From positions 1 through 26,975 of IMG/VR virus record IMGVR_UViG_3300040815_000695: a stretch of 26,975 bases of DNA; one strand, written 5' to 3'. The stretch is from a virus. The notes beneath the pieces were generated by a model. The model made no database searches and had not been told where the DNA came from. It saw only the letters and a list, made by a program, of their open reading frames with translations. Shown here piece after piece: positions 11,038 through 18,300 of this stretch; positions within the stretch are counted from its first letter, which is position 1; each line of letters opens with the position of its first letter. The translations under genes and the position numbers were made by a program.

Positions 11038-13914
11038 ATGGCAACATTAGTATCACCTGGTGTAGACATTTCAGTATCGGACGAATCGTTTTATTCGCCC
11101 GGAGGTCCTGGAACAGTACCTTTGATTGTGATCGCAACAGCAAAGAACAAATCCAACCCAGACGGATCAGGTCTAGCACCTTATTCCAAAACTGCAACGG
11201 ATAATCAACTTTACTTAATCACAAGTCAAAGAGAATTGTTACAGCAATACGGAAATCCACAATTCTACAGCACAGGAGGAACTCCACAACATGGTTACGA
11301 ATTAAACGAGTACGGTTTATTAGCCGCACACAGTTTTCTAGGTCTGGCTTCAAGAGCATACGTTCTTAGAGCAGATGTAGACTTAGATGAATTAAAACCA
11401 TTGTCAAGTGCACCGTCGGAATCCCCGGCAAATGCAACAATATGGGTAGACTCAAGTGCTACTAAGTGGGGTATCTTTACATATGACACATCTGGGACTA
11501 TTTCCAAGTATGTAGAAAAAACAGACCCTAAGATTTTTTCAAAAGATGAAATTACTGCCGGTGGCGTACCAAAACCATCAGTAGGTAAAACTGGAGACAT
11601 TGGAATCTTAGGTATAGATCAAAACGGTAAAGCAACAGCAGAAGTAGTATATTTCTACAAAGCATCATCTGTATGGCATGAGTTCACAGATGCAAGTACA
11701 TTCCAATCAAACACTGGTAAAGACTGTCAGTTTGTTACACATTTAAACAGACCAACTGCACGAAAAGATAGTAGTGCTCTTCAAAGTGGTGATTTAATTG
11801 TACAAACAACATCAGCCGCAAGTGGATTAAAATATGGACTTAAAGTTTATAACACATCTACTGCTTCATGGGTCAGTACAACAGCAGAAGGTTATGCCAA
11901 TTCAGCAAGTGCTTATGCAAGTACAAGTATTGGTGCTACACCAAATGCAGGTACTTTCTTTGTAGAGTACGATTCAGGTAATAAACTTGATTCAGATGTA
12001 CATGGTAGATTTGCTTTAAGAAGACATAATGGTCAAAGCAGTTTACAAGTACAAAGTTCAGCCGCACTAAGCGACACAGCAATATCACAACAAACTGGTG
12101 GGTCAGATTACGGCATCAGATTGAAAATTAATAATAGTGCATCAAACATTGATGTTAAATTTAATACTGATACAAGTGGCGACGGTAATGTAAGTGTTGA
12201 CGACATGGTTCAAGATATAAATGATGCATTAGCATCAGGAAGTGCTACAAATGTTGTAGCATCAAATGTATCAGGAAAAATTACATTAGTAGCAAGTGAC
12301 GGTAAAGACATTGATGTTTTCAATGGTAGTGTAGGTGGTGTAGCATTTAACGTGTTCACAAACTTAAACATTGCTACTGGTAATTACAGTAACTTTAAAG
12401 TTGCAGACGTAACTGGAACAGTTGCAACAATTGATAGTAAAAACTATGAATTTGGTACTACTGCACCAGTAGGTGACTTAATAACAGGTAAACTTTGGTA
12501 TGACAGTAGTTCAGCAGTTGACATTTGGTACAACAAAAATGTTGGCGGAACTGCAACATGGACAAAATACTCAGCAGACTACGATGTAAACGTAGCGGCG
12601 AGTGAGCCTACAACACAAAGCGATGGCGGTTCTTTAGTGGACGGCGACCTTTGGGTTGATTCAGATGATTTGGAAAACTATCCAAAAATTTACAAAAGAA
12701 AATCAAGTGTATGGATACTAGTTGATAACACAGACCAAGTGTCTGCAGACGGTATTCAGTTCTTAGATTTAGCATCATATGGTTCAGCATCTGTTGACGC
12801 AGACGCAATAGCACCAGCAACAGTACCATTTGGTATTTTAGCATGGAACTTTAGAGCCAGTGGTAAAAACGTTAAGAAATACTACACATCATATGCATAC
12901 AGCGGTGGAACATTAACTAATGTATGGGTAAGTGAGTCAGGCAATAAAGCAGACGGTTCACCTTACATGGGTAGAAAAGCACAGAGAAAAGTTATTGTAC
13001 AATCATTGCAGGCCGCAATAGCAAACAATAGCGAAATAAGAAGTGAAGTTAATTTCTATAACTTGATTTCCTCTCCTGGATATCCAGAATTAATAGATGA
13101 GATGGTTACTCTTAATACAGATAAGAAAGAAGTCGCATTTATTGTTGCTGATAGTCCAATGAGATTGAAATCAGATGCAACAAGCATGAAAAATTGGGCA
13201 ACCAATGCCAATAACGCAAGTGAAAACGGTGAAGATGGACTTATTACAAGTAATCCATACGTTTCAGTACACTATCCATCAGGTTTAACAACAAACTTAG
13301 ATGGTGCTAGTGTGGCTGTACCGGCTTCACATATTGCATTAAGAACATTTGCATTCAATGACAATGTGGCATATCAATGGTTTGCACCAGCAGGGTATCA
13401 AAGAGGTATCGTACAAAACGCAACTAGTGTCGGTTATGTAGACGGAACAGCAGGCGAGTTTGTTCCAGTTTCACTTAACAATGGACAAAGAGATACACTT
13501 TATGCAAATAAAGTTAATCCAATAGCAAACTTCCCAGGAAGAGGCTTAGTTGTATTTGGGCAGAAAACTCTTAACCCAACTGCAAGTGCATTAGATAGAA
13601 TCAACGTAGCAAGGCTTGTAAACTATATTAGATATCAATTAGATATCGCAGTTAAGCCTTTCTTATTTGAACCAAACGATGGAATAACAAGATCCGGTGT
13701 AAAACGAGTTGCTGATCAATTATTATCAGAACTAGTTACACTAAGAGGTTTATTTGACTTCATTAGTGTTTGTGATACCACAAATAACACACCTGCAAGG
13801 ATTGATAAAAACGAATTATACTTGGATATAGCAATTCAGCCAACTAAAGCAGTTGAATTTATATACATTCCGATTAGAATTCAGTCAACACTTGGTCAAA
13901 CAGGCTCAGAATAA
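11038..13914 (+). CDS. 18: Tail sheath protein, T4 gp18-like, with large insertions (958 aa)
   Basis: Gp18 forms the contractile sheath. The N-terminus (SPGVDISVSDESFYSPGGPGTVPLIVIATA) and the C-terminal domain from about 640 to 958 (KAQRKVIVQSLQAAI, NFYNLISSPGYPELIDEM, AYQWFAPAGYQRGIV, INVARLVNYI) are typical of T4-type sheaths. T4 gp18 is 659 aa. The surplus lies at about residues 120-635 and includes several beta modules with a GD(L)W...IY...W pattern (for example 536-563). It also holds a segment (365-428) with an EF-hand/dockerin-like loop DTSGDGNVSVDD (378-389) followed by a helix and a strand pattern like flagellar hook IN motifs. These domains probably decorate the outside of the tail. 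Shine-Dalgarno AGGAG is present and a strong terminator follows. Confidence 0.93.
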   Translation: MATLVSPGVDISVSDESFYSPGGPGTVPLIVIATAKNKSNPDGSGLAPYSKTATDNQLYLITSQRELLQQYGNPQFYSTGGTPQHGYELNEYGLLAAHSFLGLASRAYVLRADVDLDELKPLSSAPSESPANATIWVDSSATKWGIFTYDTSGTISKYVEKTDPKIFSKDEITAGGVPKPSVGKTGDIGILGIDQNGKATAEVVYFYKASSVWHEFTDASTFQSNTGKDCQFVTHLNRPTARKDSSALQSGDLIVQTTSAASGLKYGLKVYNTSTASWVSTTAEGYANSASAYASTSIGATPNAGTFFVEYDSGNKLDSDVHGRFALRRHNGQSSLQVQSSAALSDTAISQQTGGSDYGIRLKINNSASNIDVKFNTDTSGDGNVSVDDMVQDINDALASGSATNVVASNVSGKITLVASDGKDIDVFNGSVGGVAFNVFTNLNIATGNYSNFKVADVTGTVATIDSKNYEFGTTAPVGDLITGKLWYDSSSAVDIWYNKNVGGTATWTKYSADYDVNVAASEPTTQSDGGSLVDGDLWVDSDDLENYPKIYKRKSSVWILVDNTDQVSADGIQFLDLASYGSASVDADAIAPATVPFGILAWNFRASGKNVKKYYTSYAYSGGTLTNVWVSESGNKADGSPYMGRKAQRKVIVQSLQAAIANNSEIRSEVNFYNLISSPGYPELIDEMVTLNTDKKEVAFIVADSPMRLKSDATSMKNWATNANNASENGEDGLITSNPYVSVHYPSGLTTNLDGASVAVPASHIALRTFAFNDNVAYQWFAPAGYQRGIVQNATSVGYVDGTAGEFVPVSLNNGQRDTLYANKVNPIANFPGRGLVVFGQKTLNPTASALDRINVARLVNYIRYQLDIAVKPFLFEPNDGITRSGVKRVADQLLSELVTLRGLFDFISVCDTTNNTPARIDKNELYLDIAIQPTKAVEFIYIPIRIQSTLGQTGSE

Positions 13915-13930
13915 GATTATTCTAAAAATT

Positions 13931-13962
13931 ATAAAGGGTGGATTTTTCCACCCTTTATTTTT
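13931..13962 (+). terminator. Rho-independent terminator after the tail sheath gene
   Basis: ATAAAGGGTGG (13931-13941) pairs with CCACCCTTTAT (13948-13958), an 11-bp perfect stem with a 6-nt loop, followed by TTTT. It separates gp18 from the gp19 promoter. Confidence 0.85.
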
Positions 13963-13973
13963 GGCCGAAAAGA

Positions 13974-13981
13974 GATAAATA
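13974..13981 (+). promoter_or_regulatory. T4-late-type promoter for the tail tube gene
   Basis: GATAAATA with predicted start near 13987. The leader holds a small hairpin CATGT-ATA-ACATG (13992-14004) close to the 5' end and AGGAG (14010-14014), 8 nt before ATG 14023. Confidence 0.65.
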
Positions 13982-14022
13982 AATGCAATAGCATGTATAA
14001 CATGTGATTAGGAGATCGAAAG

Positions 14023-14643
14023 ATGGCAGTAACAAAAGATAAATTTGGTGTACCTATTGAAGGTGCTCGATTAGGTATCTTACAACCTAAACTCAAATAC
14101 AGATTCCGTGTACTCGTAACTGGATTTGGAGCAGGTGGTAGAACCGATGAGTTCACAAGTAACATCGTGAGTGTAACTAGACCAACATTTAATGTTGACG
14201 AAGTTGAAGTTCACAGTTATAACTCTCGTGCATATATATCAGGTAAACATCAATGGGAAGCGATTAATCTCAGTTTAAGGGATGATATTACTAACCAAGT
14301 TTCCGCTTTAGTCGGTCAGCAAATCCAAAGACAATTTAACCATTTCGAACAAACTACCGCAGTTAGTGGTGGAGACTACAAGTTTGATATGCTTATCCAA
14401 GTCTTAGATGGTACAAATGCTGAGCCAACAGAGCAATGGGAACTAGAAGGATGTATGCTACAACAGGTTAACTATAGTGATCATTCATATGATGCCAGCG
14501 AAATTGTTCAATTAGACTTGACCGTCAGATACGATAACGCGGTACATGTGGCTGGACCTAATACACTCGGTGGTAAAGTTGCCGCAGGTGATCCATTCCC
14601 ATTAGTATCACCACTACCAGCAACACCAGGCACTGGAGTATAA
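14023..14643 (+). CDS. 19: Tail tube protein, T4 gp19-like (206 aa)
   Basis: Gp19 hexamers stack to form the inner tail tube. The sequence has the usual tube fold pattern: KYRFRVLVTGFGAGGRTDEFTSNIVSVTRPTFNVDEVEVHSYNSRAYISGKHQWEAINLSLRDD, spread over residues 27-92, with the RP-x-F strand and the SGKHQWE turn. It continues with QILDG-type strand DMLIQVLDGTN and a C-terminal strand LDLTVRYDNAVHV. T4 gp19 is 163 aa, so this has about 40 extra residues, mostly in the N-terminal arm and C-terminal Pro-rich tail. It lies directly after the sheath gene, as in T4. It has its own late promoter and Shine-Dalgarno sequence. Confidence 0.9.
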   Translation: MAVTKDKFGVPIEGARLGILQPKLKYRFRVLVTGFGAGGRTDEFTSNIVSVTRPTFNVDEVEVHSYNSRAYISGKHQWEAINLSLRDDITNQVSALVGQQIQRQFNHFEQTTAVSGGDYKFDMLIQVLDGTNAEPTEQWELEGCMLQQVNYSDHSYDASEIVQLDLTVRYDNAVHVAGPNTLGGKVAAGDPFPLVSPLPATPGTGV

Positions 14644-14670
14644 TTTAGGCCTATTCTATAGGGAGAACCG

Positions 14671-15738
14671 ATGGCAAAATTCTGGAAAGAGTTAATCGGC
14701 GGACAAGTTAAAAACGGGATTTATGTAGCCGGACCTAGACACGCAAGTAGTAAACTTGGTAGTTTTAGTTCCGGTAACCCCCCTCGCTTGCCGTTTCAAT
14801 ATATAGTTCATTTTGAACTAAACCCCACATTGCAGGCATTGTTTTTAAACACGACTGGGCCTTTTGATTTAGCACAAATGGTTAAAACAATAGACATGCC
14901 AACTATGGCTGTGACTATTGAAAAAAGACCAAAATATAATAAAAATGTTCCAGTAATTCTAACAAAAGAGTTCAAGCCGTTTAATGTAACGGTACATGAT
15001 GATGTATCAAGCACATGGCAAGAACTATGGCAAGTATATTATAACTATCATTTTACCGACGGTAGACATACTCAAACAACACCAGGTATTGCAAGTGGTC
15101 AAATACAAGACTGGAATAGTGTCGTACATAATAGTAAATTAATAAGACACGAAGGCGACCACATGAGTCAATTTGATGGCATAGACATGCATGATGCAAA
15201 AAATTCACAATTTTTTAATAATATTCATGTATATCAAATACACGGCCAAACAGTACAACGTACAACAGCAGTCAATCCAATGATTGGTGACGTATCGTTT
15301 ACGCCTCTAGATTATGCAGGCTCAGGAAGTTCACAAGAAATAACCTTTTCATTCGAATACGAAAAGTTACACTATTCTCCTGTTATAAATTTTGATTATG
15401 ACGAAGAAAGTACATTCTTACAAGAGGCTATAGAGGATTATACTAAGTCAACGCCATTTAATCCAGGAGGGGATAGACTTAGAGGAATTGTAAAAGGGTT
15501 ATTTGGGTTATCTCAACGTGCCGGCAATAGAGCCAAAGATTTGAGTGCTGTAAATACAGCAAAAAGACAAGACTATGGCGGCAGTTTAGAATCAATTAAA
15601 ACAGCAGGGGCCGATCCAGAGGAAATTGGATTCTTTGGTAATTTAGTGCGTAATGCTGTAAGAAAAAAAGCAAATGAACTCACAGATGGCTTATTAAAGA
15701 AAAACAATAAAAATCTTAACAAGTTTAATATAAACTAA
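14671..15738 (+). CDS. Tail-tube-like structural protein, possibly a baseplate tube initiator (355 aa)
   Basis: The middle (about residues 70-130) has a tube-type pattern: MVKTIDMPTMAVTIEKRPKYNKN followed by KEFKPFNVTVHDDVSSTWQELWQVYY, where a strand, a turn and a D-D-x-SS-W helix match tube and tube-cap proteins. A later segment (VYQIHGQTVQRTTAVNPMIGDVSFTPLDYAGSG, then EITFSFEYEKLHYSP) is the second half of such a fold. In T4 the tube initiators are gp54 (320 aa) and gp48 (364 aa), so length fits, but I cannot decide between them or exclude another tube paralogue. The C-terminus is basic and flexible. It follows gp19 by 27 nt with AGGGAG at 14660-14665, probably on the same transcript. Confidence 0.6.
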   Translation: MAKFWKELIGGQVKNGIYVAGPRHASSKLGSFSSGNPPRLPFQYIVHFELNPTLQALFLNTTGPFDLAQMVKTIDMPTMAVTIEKRPKYNKNVPVILTKEFKPFNVTVHDDVSSTWQELWQVYYNYHFTDGRHTQTTPGIASGQIQDWNSVVHNSKLIRHEGDHMSQFDGIDMHDAKNSQFFNNIHVYQIHGQTVQRTTAVNPMIGDVSFTPLDYAGSGSSQEITFSFEYEKLHYSPVINFDYDEESTFLQEAIEDYTKSTPFNPGGDRLRGIVKGLFGLSQRAGNRAKDLSAVNTAKRQDYGGSLESIKTAGADPEEIGFFGNLVRNAVRKKANELTDGLLKKNNKNLNKFNIN

Positions 15739-16169
15739 TGAGTAATATATACAAAAATTTTGGAGTAGATTTTGATACAAATAAGTCTAATAACTCCTAC
15801 AAAATTATATCTAAAACAGGTGAAGAATTAAATATTAATCCTGAAGTACTGCAAATAAAACAATTAACAACACAGGCAAACACAGTTAAAAACGGCCTAG
15901 ACGGATATAAAATCGAACAGGTATTTGCAGATTTTAAAAGTGCTGGTTTGACAGACAAATTAGCAAACTTTTATACAATCACATTAAAAGAAATCGCAGA
16001 TAGCACAGAAGTTGATGTACTATCACTTTATACAAAAGAAGATAACAAGATATCAATAAGCAATGATGTACTAAATCTTATCAATAATACTTTACCAAAT
16101 TCAGTAAGATTTCAAAATTCTGTAAATACTACATCAGACAAATACGTTCGCCTACTTATAGGGGCGTAA
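15738..16169 (+). CDS. Conserved phage protein of unknown function (143 aa)
   Basis: ATG at 15738 overlaps the preceding stop by one base (TAATG), so it is coupled to the tube-like gene. The protein opens with YKNFGVDFDTNKSNNSYKI, then has LNINPEVLQIKQLTTQANTVKNGLDGYKI and a helical centre (FADFKSAGLTDKLANFYTITLKEIADST). It ends with VRLLIGA. There are no Cys, membrane helices or catalytic motifs. Its place between a tube-like gene and the gp4 gene suggests a minor virion or assembly protein. I do not recognise it. Confidence 0.6.
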   Translation: MSNIYKNFGVDFDTNKSNNSYKIISKTGEELNINPEVLQIKQLTTQANTVKNGLDGYKIEQVFADFKSAGLTDKLANFYTITLKEIADSTEVDVLSLYTKEDNKISISNDVLNLINNTLPNSVRFQNSVNTTSDKYVRLLIGA

Positions 16170-16170
16170 C

Positions 16171-16611
16171 ATGGCAAAATACGCCAAAGGCACATTCGAA
16201 CCACAAAACCCAAATAAGTATGCAGGTGCAAAATCTCCTTACTATCGTAGCAGTTGGGAATTAGCATTTATGAACATGTGTGATAGCCATCCAAACATTA
16301 CACAATGGGCAAGTGAAAATATCAAAATACCATATAGACACCCTGTGACAGGTAAGCACACAGTTTATGTGCCTGACTTCACAGTAATTTACACTGATAA
16401 AAATGGCAAGAATCATATGGAAGTAATTGAGATCAAACCTGGCAGTCAAAGTACAATGGAAAGTGCAAGAAGTAGTGCAGAAAAAATACAAGTTGCTATT
16501 AATTTAGCAAAATGGACAGCCGCAAATGAATGGTGTCAACGCAAAGGTGTACGTTTTAGAGTGTTGAATGAGAATCACATATACATGAACACCAAGAAGA
16601 GAAAGAACTAA
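16171..16611 (+). CDS. 4: Head completion protein, T4 gp4/gp50-like PD-(D/E)xK nuclease fold (146 aa)
   Basis: Length matches T4 gp4 (150 aa). The sequence carries the markers of a TnsA-like PD-(D/E)xK fold: Glu30 in YRSSWE, Pro68-Asp69 in YVPDF, and Glu87-Ile-Lys89 in EVIEIKPG. In T4, gp4 is needed to finish packaged heads so that tails can attach, and the nuclease-like residues suggest it trims DNA ends. It starts one base after the previous stop and ends at a TAA that forms part of the late promoter for gp16. It lies in the packaging block upstream of gp16 and gp17. Confidence 0.85.
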   Translation: MAKYAKGTFEPQNPNKYAGAKSPYYRSSWELAFMNMCDSHPNITQWASENIKIPYRHPVTGKHTVYVPDFTVIYTDKNGKNHMEVIEIKPGSQSTMESARSSAEKIQVAINLAKWTAANEWCQRKGVRFRVLNENHIYMNTKKRKN

Positions 16612-16614
16612 ATA
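16607..16614 (+). promoter_or_regulatory. T4-late-type promoter, leaderless for gp16
   Basis: ACTAAATA, a variant of the box, includes the gp4 stop codon (TAA 16609-16611). ATG 16620 is exactly 6 nt after its last base, matching the other leaderless late genes. Confidence 0.45.
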
Positions 16615-16619
16615 CAACT

Positions 16620-17084
16620 ATGACACGCAAACTGGAAGAAGAATTTAATTTACCGCCTATAGAAGACGTGTTACCTGCTGATACAAAAGAACAAAGCAAA
16701 GAAATCACAGAAGTAGAAGTTAAAGAGGCACTTACAAATGCTGAAAAAATAGATTCGGCACTACCTAAGGTTAAAGATTTAACAGCACATGACAATGAAA
16801 TGGAAGACATTGCACAAAAGGCACTAGACAGTTATGACGAACTTATGAACTTAGGTATGAATGTGCAAGATGCTCATGCCGGTAGAGTTTTTGAAACAGC
16901 AAGTAAGATGTTACAAATAGCAATGGACAGCAAAAATGCTAAAGTTGACAAAAAATTAAAAATGATTGACTTACAAATACGCAAAATGAGACTAGATCAA
17001 ACAGAAGGTTCGGAATCTAAAAGCGAAGGAGGAGTTATGGACAGAAACCACATCCTTCAAATTTTAAACAAAAAAGATAAATAA
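16620..17084 (+). CDS. 16: Terminase small subunit, T4 gp16-like (154 aa)
   Basis: Gp16 regulates the packaging motor gp17 and helps start packaging on concatemeric DNA. The length matches T4 gp16 (164 aa). The layout is an acidic disordered N-terminus (about 1-60), a helical centre ALDSYDELMNLGMNVQDAHAGRVFETASKMLQIAMDSKNAKVDKKLKMIDLQIRKMRLDQ spanning about 64-124 that would form the oligomerising hairpin, and a short flexible tail. The helical core pattern is that of small terminases in marine T4-like phages. It is separated from gp17 by two genes, whereas in T4 they are adjacent. Confidence 0.8.
   Translation: MTRKLEEEFNLPPIEDVLPADTKEQSKEITEVEVKEALTNAEKIDSALPKVKDLTAHDNEMEDIAQKALDSYDELMNLGMNVQDAHAGRVFETASKMLQIAMDSKNAKVDKKLKMIDLQIRKMRLDQTEGSESKSEGGVMDRNHILQILNKKDK
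17076..17083 (+). promoter_or_regulatory. T4-late-type promoter for the 229-aa gene
   Basis: GATAAATA overlaps the end of gp16. Transcription is expected near 17089, giving a 12-nt leader that consists almost wholly of the Shine-Dalgarno AGGAGAG (17091-17097) before ATG 17101. Confidence 0.6.
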
Positions 17085-17100
17085 CTACATAGGAGAGATT

Positions 17101-17790
17101 ATGAAAACACCTTTTAAACAATTTATAACAGAAAGTTTTGAAAAAACTTTTAACTATAGAATTAAATTCGCTGGAGATATATCTAACGAAGGTATAAAGC
17201 AGTTGGAAAATATTCTAGGTAAATACGGTGTACAAAGTGTTAGTAGTGCTAAAAGAACTCCTATTCAAGAAGAACCTTTAGATTTTAAAAACAAAAAACT
17301 TAAAGGACCAACAGAAGTAACAAGTGTAGACGTTGTATTACAATATCCAATTAATGAAAGATTATTAGAAGTTTGGGTAGCAGTAAATATGCAAATGATG
17401 TCAGAGCATGTTGTTATTCAACCAGTAGAAAGTCCAAGAACATTAGAAGATGAAGTTACTAAAAACAGAATCGAAAATGACAAGGATAGATATGCAGACA
17501 TGGAAAATGCCGAATTAACTAATGAAGAACAAGCACATTACGAAATTGAAAACAAAGATTTAGATTTTGCAGAATTAGGCATGTACGGCGAAGAGTTCAA
17601 TTCTAAGTTTTTAGATGAATTACAAAAAGTTAAAAACGAAAAAGGTGCAGACTATTTCCGTAACTATCCAAGCAAAAGCATGATGATGGGAGACGACCTA
17701 AAACCTTTAGCAGACGCAGTAGGTTTAGCACACGATCCAAGTGTACAAGGTAACGAATATCACATTAATCAAGGACCAGTGGTACAATAA
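17101..17790 (+). CDS. Conserved marine-phage protein between terminase genes (229 aa), unknown
   Basis: The N-terminus MKTPFKQFITESFEKTFNYRIKFAGDIS is a KxFxxFITE-type opening followed by a beta-alpha-beta region (residues 20-110: FNYRIKFAGDI, ILGKYGVQSVSSAKRTPIQ, VTSVDVVLQYPI, LLEVWVAVNM) that could be a ferredoxin-like domain. The second half is charged and helical and ends with a polar tail. Similar proteins occur next to terminase genes of marine T4-like phages, so it is probably late and related to heads or packaging. No enzyme motif is visible. It has a late promoter and a strong Shine-Dalgarno sequence, and its stop overlaps the next start by one base (TAATG). Confidence 0.7.
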   Translation: MKTPFKQFITESFEKTFNYRIKFAGDISNEGIKQLENILGKYGVQSVSSAKRTPIQEEPLDFKNKKLKGPTEVTSVDVVLQYPINERLLEVWVAVNMQMMSEHVVIQPVESPRTLEDEVTKNRIENDKDRYADMENAELTNEEQAHYEIENKDLDFAELGMYGEEFNSKFLDELQKVKNEKGADYFRNYPSKSMMMGDDLKPLADAVGLAHDPSVQGNEYHINQGPVVQ

Positions 17791-18263
17791 TGTCAGAAGA
17801 AATTAGAAAATATATGTCACTGATGGAGTCATTTTATACTTCATCACCTTATGGAATGCAAGGTGCAGACGACCAAGATGACAAAGAAACAGTAACTTAT
17901 AGCAAGACTAAGAAGCAAGGCGATAATACTGTTACTGTTAGTGCTAATGCTGACAGCATGGACGAACTACACGACATTTTAAAACTTGCAGGTATCACAT
18001 TACCTAAAGGCAAAGATTCAGAAGAAGAACATGATCACGATGAAGAACCAAAACAAGGCGAGTACGCAGATGTTTGTGATGGTTGTGGAAAGCCTGGTGA
18101 TGAGTGCGAATGTTCAGACTGCGATCAACACGGTGATGACGAAGAATCAAAAATGAAAATGAAAGTTATAAGTCTCAAACCAAAAGCAACAGGTTACGAC
18201 CCAGTTGCTGGTGATAAAAAAGAGATTCTTAACGCATTAATGAATCGTTACAAAAGCCTGTAA
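17790..18263 (+). CDS. Acidic protein with Cys-rich zinc-knuckle-like motif (157 aa), unknown
   Basis: It starts with a helical MSEEIRKYMSLMESF segment, then a polar linker and an acidic His/Asp/Glu-rich stretch (77-90). A Cys cluster follows: C96-x2-C99-x6-C106-x-C108-x2-C111, with His114 close by, which could bind zinc. The C-terminal 40 residues are basic-helical (KMKMKVISLKPKATGYDP, then KKEILNALMNRYKSL). The N-terminal peptide resembles that of other small proteins coded near terminase genes in marine T4-like phages. It is translationally coupled to the 229-aa gene. Metal binding and partner binding are inference; no function is known to me. Confidence 0.65.
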   Translation: MSEEIRKYMSLMESFYTSSPYGMQGADDQDDKETVTYSKTKKQGDNTVTVSANADSMDELHDILKLAGITLPKGKDSEEEHDHDEEPKQGEYADVCDGCGKPGDECECSDCDQHGDDEESKMKMKVISLKPKATGYDPVAGDKKEILNALMNRYKSL

Positions 18264-18287
18264 ACACTTTTCTTAACCAAAAACCCA

Positions 18288-18295
18288 CATAAATA
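18288..18295 (+). promoter_or_regulatory. T4-late-type promoter, leaderless for gp17
   Basis: CATAAATA lies in the 37-nt gap before gp17. ATG 18301 is exactly 6 nt after the last base of the box. Confidence 0.7.
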
Positions 18296-18300
18296 ACTGT

